Assembly: GCA_903904815.1 (NCBI GenBank)
Contig: CAIVDU010000048.1
Span: forward strand, 24,794 to 88,793
From: an uncultured Armatimonadota bacterium
Lineage (GTDB): Bacteria; Armatimonadota; Fimbriimonadia; Fimbriimonadales; Fimbriimonadaceae
DNA length: 64,000 nt
Reading direction: 5' to 3'
Shown here piece after piece: positions 59,930-64,000 of this stretch. The notes beneath the pieces were generated by a model, which made no database searches, was not told the origin of the DNA, and worked only from the letters and a program-made list of their open reading frames with translations. The position numbers were made by a program, and so were the translations under genes. The first letter of the stretch is position 1, and the number at the start of each line of letters is the position of its first letter.

Positions 59930-60826
59930 TTAGCCTCCTTGATAGTGGACGTGCTTCGAACTCAGCCGTAGCGAACCGTAGGTCAGAGCTAAGATCATCA
60001 GGAACATGATCCAGCCCATCGCCGACGCGTAGCCCATCTTGTGGAATCGAAAAGCGTTGTCGAACAGGTAACTCGTGTAGAAGTAAGTGGAGCGCTCGGG
60101 GGTTCCGTTGGGAAACATGATGTACGGGACCGTGAAGACCTGAAGGCTTCCGATAATTCCCATCACGAGGTTAAACAACATGACCGGTGAGATCATCGGC
60201 AGGGTGACGTTCAGCGTCTTCTGCCAGCCACTCGCACCGTCAAGGTCCGCCGCTTCCAACAACGAGGTAGGCACATCTTGGAGGCTGGCGAGATAGATGA
60301 GCATGGCGTTTCCACCACCCCATACGGCCATGACCACCAGCGCGGGCTTCGACCATGCTGGGTTACCCAACCAGTTGGGACCTTCAATTCCGAACTTGAG
60401 AAGAAGGGTGTTCAAGACGCCGTGCTCACCATTGAATACCCATAGCCAGAGGCATGCCAGCGAGACTTGGGGCACCAGCGAAGGGATGAAGAACAAGGTT
60501 CGAAAGAGCGGCATGCCTTTTACTTTCGTGTTCAAGAGCATGGCTAGAATCAATGAGGTGAGCATCCCCAAGGGAAGCGCTATAGCCGCATACGAGAACG
60601 TGTTAGACAGCGTTTTCCAAAACAACTCGTCGCCCATCAACTCTTTGTAGTTATCGAGGCCTACGTAGACGGGCGGTTTGAGGACCGAGTAGTCGCAAAA
60701 GCTGAAGTAGATGGACGCTAGCAGAGGATAGGCGAGGAAAATGCAAAAGCCAATAAGCCAAGGCGATGCAAAAACGAACCCTGCCCGTGCTTCTCTCTTT
60801 GCCCCCGGACCGGTGTTCCTCGTCAC
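59930..60826 (-). CDS. Carbohydrate ABC transporter permease (MalF type, second system)
   Basis: 298 residues, six membrane segments. FASPWLIGFCIFLAYPLL at the N-terminus and EAADLDGASGWQKTLNVTLP (EAA loop) are diagnostic. It starts at GTG 60826, overlapping the stop of the binding-protein gene as GTGA, which implies translational coupling. It is homologous to the permease half of the fusion protein at 51003-53468, which allows direct comparison. Confidence 0.93.
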   Translation of the reverse strand: MTRNTGPGAKREARAGFVFASPWLIGFCIFLAYPLLASIYFSFCDYSVLKPPVYVGLDNYKELMGDELFWKTLSNTFSYAAIALPLGMLTSLILAMLLNTKVKGMPLFRTLFFIPSLVPQVSLACLWLWVFNGEHGVLNTLLLKFGIEGPNWLGNPAWSKPALVVMAVWGGGNAMLIYLASLQDVPTSLLEAADLDGASGWQKTLNVTLPMISPVMLFNLVMGIIGSLQVFTVPYIMFPNGTPERSTYFYTSYLFDNAFRFHKMGYASAMGWIMFLMILALTYGSLRLSSKHVHYQGG

Positions 60827-62151
60827 TTGATTCCTCGCAAGCGAAGCCGCTCATTGTAGCTGTCTAGGGCAGGCTGCATGTGGGCGACAACGTCGTCTAG
60901 CGCCTGTTTAGGTGTCTTGTGCATAAGCGAAATGGAGTCGTAGGCGGCGCTAATCTCATCATTGTATTGCGCCCAAATACCCATCTTGGGTGGGTAAAGC
61001 GTGTTCTTGGACTTAGCTAATTCGGTGAACAGTTTGATGAACTTGTTTGGATGCTTGGAGTAAAAATCGGGGCTCACCTGCAGGAGAGGAGACAGTTTCT
61101 TTTGGCCGAGACAGAGCATCTCCATTCCTTTCTGACTTTGTAGATACTTGAGGAATTCAAAGGCTTCTTTAGGATGCTTTGCCCCAGTCGGGATACAGAT
61201 CACGTCTAGGTCCACGACGGTTCCGTTCGCCAGATCCGGCCGATCTTTGGGATGAGGGAAAGGCGCGACTGCCCAGTCCATCTTCGGGTTGTACTTGGTG
61301 ACGAAGTTGTACATCCAAACTCCCTGGAGTTCGCTGGCGACGAGTTCGGACATAAACCCGTTTTGCGGCGAGTCGAAGTTGCCCATGCCGGTCTTGAAGC
61401 TCTGGATGTTGTCAGCGCCGAACTTCTTCGAAAACGACTGGATCCACTCGAAGCCTTTGATGTTCTCCGGGCTATTGAGGGTGAGCCGACCTTTGTCGTC
61501 CATCATTTTGCCGCCGAAGAAAGCGCCCCAGCACCAATTCCACCAACCAGGCTCGGATGGAATGAATCCAGCCTGTTGGATGTGGCCTTTCGCATCCATT
61601 TTGGTGAGCTTCTGGATATCGTCGTCGAACTCTTCAATCGTTTGCGGCGGTTTATCCGGGTCAAGACCTGCGTCACGAAACATCTTGCGGTTGTAGTGAA
61701 GTGCGGTCGAGGCAGGCGTGGTGGGAAGCGAGTAGATGTGGCCGTGAACCACATTGATGTTCCAGAAGACGGGAATATAACTCTCTTTTTTGATGCCCGC
61801 TTCGGCGCACATCTCGTCCAGTGGCATCACCGCGTTCTCATCGGCGTACTGACTTACGTTCTGGCCATACAGCCCGGCAAGGTCGGGAGGGATGCGTCCT
61901 GAGATGGCCATGAGCGTCTTGTTCTCAATCTGGCTCATCGACACGAGGTCAACTTGGATTTTGTCCTGTGATTTGTTGAACTCGTCAACGACGTGTTTCA
62001 TCGCATCGAATTCGAAGTTGGTCCACTTCTCCCAATAAGTGACGTGCACGCGCTCGTGCTTTGGCTCTGGGCGAGTCAACGACTCGCTAGCAAATACGGT
62101 CGCCAAAACGATTGCTCCAAGAGCAGGAAGAGTGAAAGCTCCTCGATCCAC
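60823..62151 (-). CDS. Extracellular sugar-binding protein of an ABC importer
   Basis: About 442 residues from GTG 62151 (MDRGAFTLPALGAIVLATVF), which gives a normal signal peptide; the frame is open to a GTG at 62235 but that start lies on the edge of a palindrome and lacks a ribosome site. The mature part shows VHVTYWEKWTNFEFDAM, IPPDLAGLYGQNVSQYADE and the family 1 solute-binding fold. It delivers sugar to the two permeases encoded downstream. No lipobox is evident, so it may be free in the periplasm. Confidence 0.88.
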   Translation of the reverse strand: MDRGAFTLPALGAIVLATVFASESLTRPEPKHERVHVTYWEKWTNFEFDAMKHVVDEFNKSQDKIQVDLVSMSQIENKTLMAISGRIPPDLAGLYGQNVSQYADENAVMPLDEMCAEAGIKKESYIPVFWNINVVHGHIYSLPTTPASTALHYNRKMFRDAGLDPDKPPQTIEEFDDDIQKLTKMDAKGHIQQAGFIPSEPGWWNWCWGAFFGGKMMDDKGRLTLNSPENIKGFEWIQSFSKKFGADNIQSFKTGMGNFDSPQNGFMSELVASELQGVWMYNFVTKYNPKMDWAVAPFPHPKDRPDLANGTVVDLDVICIPTGAKHPKEAFEFLKYLQSQKGMEMLCLGQKKLSPLLQVSPDFYSKHPNKFIKLFTELAKSKNTLYPPKMGIWAQYNDEISAAYDSISLMHKTPKQALDDVVAHMQPALDSYNERLRLRGIK

Positions 62152-62220
62152 AGGGGCACTATGAAGCCTCTTTTGGGATTCGTCAAGCGTGTTGGCAAAA
62201 ATGGCGAAATAATTGAGTCT

Positions 62221-62232
62221 CGAAACGTTTCG
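62221..62232. promoter_or_regulatory. LacI-type operator candidate upstream of the second sugar importer
   Basis: CGAAACGTTTCG is a perfect 12-bp palindrome with the central CG typical of LacI/GalR-family operators, 70 bases upstream of the preferred start of the binding-protein gene. No LacI-family gene is in the window, so the regulator would be encoded elsewhere. Confidence 0.5.
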
Positions 62233-62235
62233 CAC

Positions 62236-62696
62236 CTAAATTAGGACACCGTTATATCAACAGGTCTATTCGAATTCTTTTGCGAGCCAAACCATGAACC
62301 CAGAGAAACCTGAGTTAGTCAGACGCCACCTAGAACCCTTCCGCGGATTGGGCGGGGCGACTTCTTAACAAGAGTTGGTCCAAATGGACTGGAATGTCAC
62401 ACTTTTGGATTACAAGCTTTGAGTGTAGCGTTCACTTTTAAGTCCATTTACTGTGATTTGGATGAAATCGGTCTAAATCCCTATGCCAAATTCGACAATT
62501 TTGGCTCGCGCTCTTGCAAATCGAAGGGTTCGCGATTATGATTTGATGTGTTGCCGCCGTCGTGGGTCGGCACACCCTATCTCAAAATCTTTTGCAGTTT
62601 GCAAGTGCTAGACCAGAAACCGTTCGGTTTTTGGTACGCCATTTTGGAACTCAAAAGAAGTCTTATCGCCTTTCTTACGGCCTCAGGAGGTCTTCT
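62236..62696. other. Intergenic region before the second pseudopilin gene
   Basis: About 460 bases between divergent genes. The plus-strand frame that runs through 62562-62696 is an upstream extension without ribosome site and is not counted as coding. No further repeat or RNA gene is recognised. Confidence 0.4.
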
Positions 62697-63566
62697 TTGT
62701 CACGAAATCGCGCTTTTACACTTATTGAACTTTTGGTCGTCATCGCCATCATTGCTATCCTTGCCGCCATCCTTTTCCCAGTGTTCGCTCAGGCGAAGGC
62801 TGCCGCGAAGAAGACTTCGGACCTCGCCAACGTCAAGCAGATTGGAACTTCGACCGCAATCTACTTGAGTGACTCCGATGACCTGTACCCGCTCGCCAGC
62901 GGTATCGACAGCAACGGCAACTGGGGAATGAACTACAACAAGTACGTTCCTGAAGATTGGGCTGCCACCCCTTCGCCTGCCATCCGATACAACTACTCGC
63001 AGGGATTCATTGACAATACGCTTCAGCCGTACATCAAGAACTACGGAATCATGGCCATCCCCGGCTCCCCGCAGACTGAGTATCAAGCAACCAACCCGAC
63101 TGCCGTTGGTAAGACGAAGCAGTCGACCAGCTACGCATTCAATGGCTTCCTGAGCTCGTACAGCGCAACTTCGGTGGCCAGTCCGGCAATGCTTCCTCTC
63201 TTCACCGAGAGCGAGGGATTTGTCAACCAGAAGGGATGGGGTTTTGCTAACCCAGCTCTTAGCTGCCCTCAGGCTAACACGGGTTGTGTCTACCAGCCAT
63301 ACTCGGCTACTTGCAGCGGCAACATTAACGGACAGCAGGGCTACATCTACGTACCAGTCGTGACGAAGCAGTGGTGCAACGGTAACGGTCAGAACTTTGT
63401 TCTCGCCGACGGCCATGCCAAGTTCCGAACTCTCATCGGCGCGACTGCCGATGCCAACGTCAGCCCTTGGGCAGGCTACGACTCCAACGGAAACGAGAAC
63501 AACTCGTACTGGTGGGACGGATGCCACGCGTGGCTGTTCCGACCTGACTACACGTTCGGTCAGTGA
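62697..63566 (+). CDS. Type II/IV pseudopilin-like protein (DUF1559-type), second copy
   Basis: 289 residues from TTG 62697, chosen because AGGAGG lies seven bases upstream and the product then begins [15 protein letters not shown], a normal short prepilin leader. The N-terminal 60 residues closely match the protein at 39701-40546, including [20 protein letters not shown] and [13 protein letters not shown]; the bodies differ. The C-terminal part has [12 protein letters not shown], the family ADGH motif. It is probably substrate of the same prepilin peptidase. A perfect terminator follows. Confidence 0.9.
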   Translation: MSRNRAFTLIELLVVIAIIAILAAILFPVFAQAKAAAKKTSDLANVKQIGTSTAIYLSDSDDLYPLASGIDSNGNWGMNYNKYVPEDWAATPSPAIRYNYSQGFIDNTLQPYIKNYGIMAIPGSPQTEYQATNPTAVGKTKQSTSYAFNGFLSSYSATSVASPAMLPLFTESEGFVNQKGWGFANPALSCPQANTGCVYQPYSATCSGNINGQQGYIYVPVVTKQWCNGNGQNFVLADGHAKFRTLIGATADANVSPWAGYDSNGNENNSYWWDGCHAWLFRPDYTFGQ

Positions 63567-63582
63567 TCTAAACGCAAATCTT

Positions 63583-63612
63583 GGATGCCTCTCTTAAGAG
63601 AGGCATCCTTTT
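63583..63612 (+). terminator. Perfect rho-independent terminator
   Basis: A 26-base perfect palindrome at 63583-63608 (13-base arm GGATGCCTCTCTT and its complement) followed by TTTTCC, 17 bases after the pseudopilin stop. Confidence 0.9.
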
Positions 63613-63625
63613 CCATAAATAAGAC

Positions 63626-63808
63626 ATGAAGTCAGTTTTTTCCATCGCACTTCTCGCAGTTGCCGCTTGTGTGGCTCTTTCTGGATGCTCTAAAGGCGAT
63701 TCCGATGATTCGACCGCCGCATCGAAGGTTCCTAAGGCCTCCGCAGATCCTAAGCAGCCGGCATCTTCAATGAACGCTAACGCAAACGCACCAGCCGCTC
63801 CGCAATAG
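63626..63808 (+). CDS. Small lipoprotein of unknown function
   Basis: 60 residues. Lipoprotein signal MKSVFSIALLAVAACVALSGC with the cysteine at residue 21, then a short Ser/Asp/Pro/Ala-rich hydrophilic tail. No folded domain is expected. It lies directly after the pseudopilin terminator and may be a small envelope lipoprotein. Confidence 0.65.
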   Translation: MKSVFSIALLAVAACVALSGCSKGDSDDSTAASKVPKASADPKQPASSMNANANAPAAPQ

Positions 63809-63851
63809 TCTCCAATTCTGGCGTCCGTCGCCAAGTGTTCAAACAGTTTTC

Positions 63852-63879
63852 GGTTCGGCCAGCAATGACTGGTCGAACC
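63852..63879 (+). terminator. Hairpin after the small lipoprotein gene
   Basis: GGTTCGGCCAG (63852-63862) pairs with CTGGTCGAACC (63869-63879): 11 pairs with one G-U and a 6-base loop, followed by a weak T-rich stretch. Likely terminator. Confidence 0.6.
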
Positions 63880-63914
63880 TTATCTATTTATAAAGGTAAA
63901 AAGTAGCCCTCCTG

Positions 63915-64000
63915 ATGAACTCGAAATTCCTGCCTTCAATCTTGCTTTCGATGACCGGCCTCCTTGCAATATCCTGCTCTGCGCCCGAGGAGATGGCGGC
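63915..64000 (+). CDS. Start of a lipoprotein gene cut by the window edge
   Basis: ATG 63915 opens a frame that stays open to base 64000 (28 codons): MNSKFLPSILLSMTGLLAIS followed by CSAPEEM. The lipobox LAISC indicates a lipoprotein. The ribosome site is not clear. The function cannot be told from this fragment. Confidence 0.6.
   Translation, partial: MNSKFLPSILLSMTGLLAISCSAPEEMA

Noticed and set aside
62562..62696. 45-codon N-terminal extension of the second pseudopilin
   Set aside because: The prepilin leader is normally short, and a TTG with an AGGAGG site at 62697 gives the expected start.

Overview
The window looks like a chromosomal segment of a Gram-negative-type, moderately GC-rich bacterium, most likely an Armatimonadota of the Fimbriimonadia type. 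This is inferred from several features: two pseudopilins with the [11 protein letters not shown]...FPVFAQAK N-terminus, two PEP-CTERM exported proteins, an alginate-type outer-membrane porin, many secreted or lipoprotein glycoside hydrolases, and carbohydrate ABC importers without a local ATPase gene. No 16S rRNA or other phylogenetic marker is present, so the placement is tentative.

Layout. 1-2494 is most of an IS21-family element (istB and istA, minus strand) that has cut a small gene. 2495-9577 (minus strand) is a polymorphic-toxin locus: a 1422-residue secreted RHS/YD-repeat protein whose C-terminal tip carries a PD-(D/E)XK-type nuclease motif, then three tandem paralogous DUF4304-like genes (candidate immunity genes), then decayed related fragments where the IS21 has inserted. 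9975-16674 holds single housekeeping or accessory genes: a small membrane protein, a secreted protein of unknown function, a MEMO-like protein, AIM24, a GH29 fucosidase, an UlaG-like metallo-hydrolase and an arylamine N-acetyltransferase. 16794-21722 pairs a large AfsR/SARP-type regulator with a divergent PEP-CTERM gene and a broken second copy of the regulator's 3' end. A tRNA-Asn with its terminator lies at 22829-22943.

23008-46790 carries an EEP-family phosphatase/nuclease, a GH5-like glycosidase, a chemotaxis receptor, a Ycf46-like AAA ATPase, a TauE permease, a CPA2 antiporter, a porin, a prenyl synthase, DUF1015, a PhnP-like hydrolase, a polysaccharide deacetylase divergent from a DUF4015 lipoprotein, a pseudopilin, an ABC exporter, a spermidine synthase-like protein, a discoidin-containing glycosidase and a second PEP-CTERM protein. 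47000-50042 is a compact signalling module: STAS, HPt and REC-PP2C-HATPase genes in one operon, divergent from a LuxR-type HTH/PAS protein. Its domain set matches the Pseudomonas HptB-HsbR-HsbA partner switch.

Two sugar ABC importers follow. In the first (50046-53468) the solute-binding protein is fused to the MalF-type permease in one 821-residue protein. In the second (58927-62151) the three parts are separate genes. Each has a palindromic operator candidate upstream. Between them lie a degenerate-receiver-like gene, a coiled-coil protein, coaD, a KimA-like potassium transporter and a PabB-PabC fusion. The window ends with a second pseudopilin and two small lipoproteins.

The best candidates for something new are the toxin with its tandem immunity array, the STAS/HPt/REC-PP2C-HATPase module, the binding-protein/permease fusion, and the duplicated regulator/PEP-CTERM locus with an 11-bp-period repeat.
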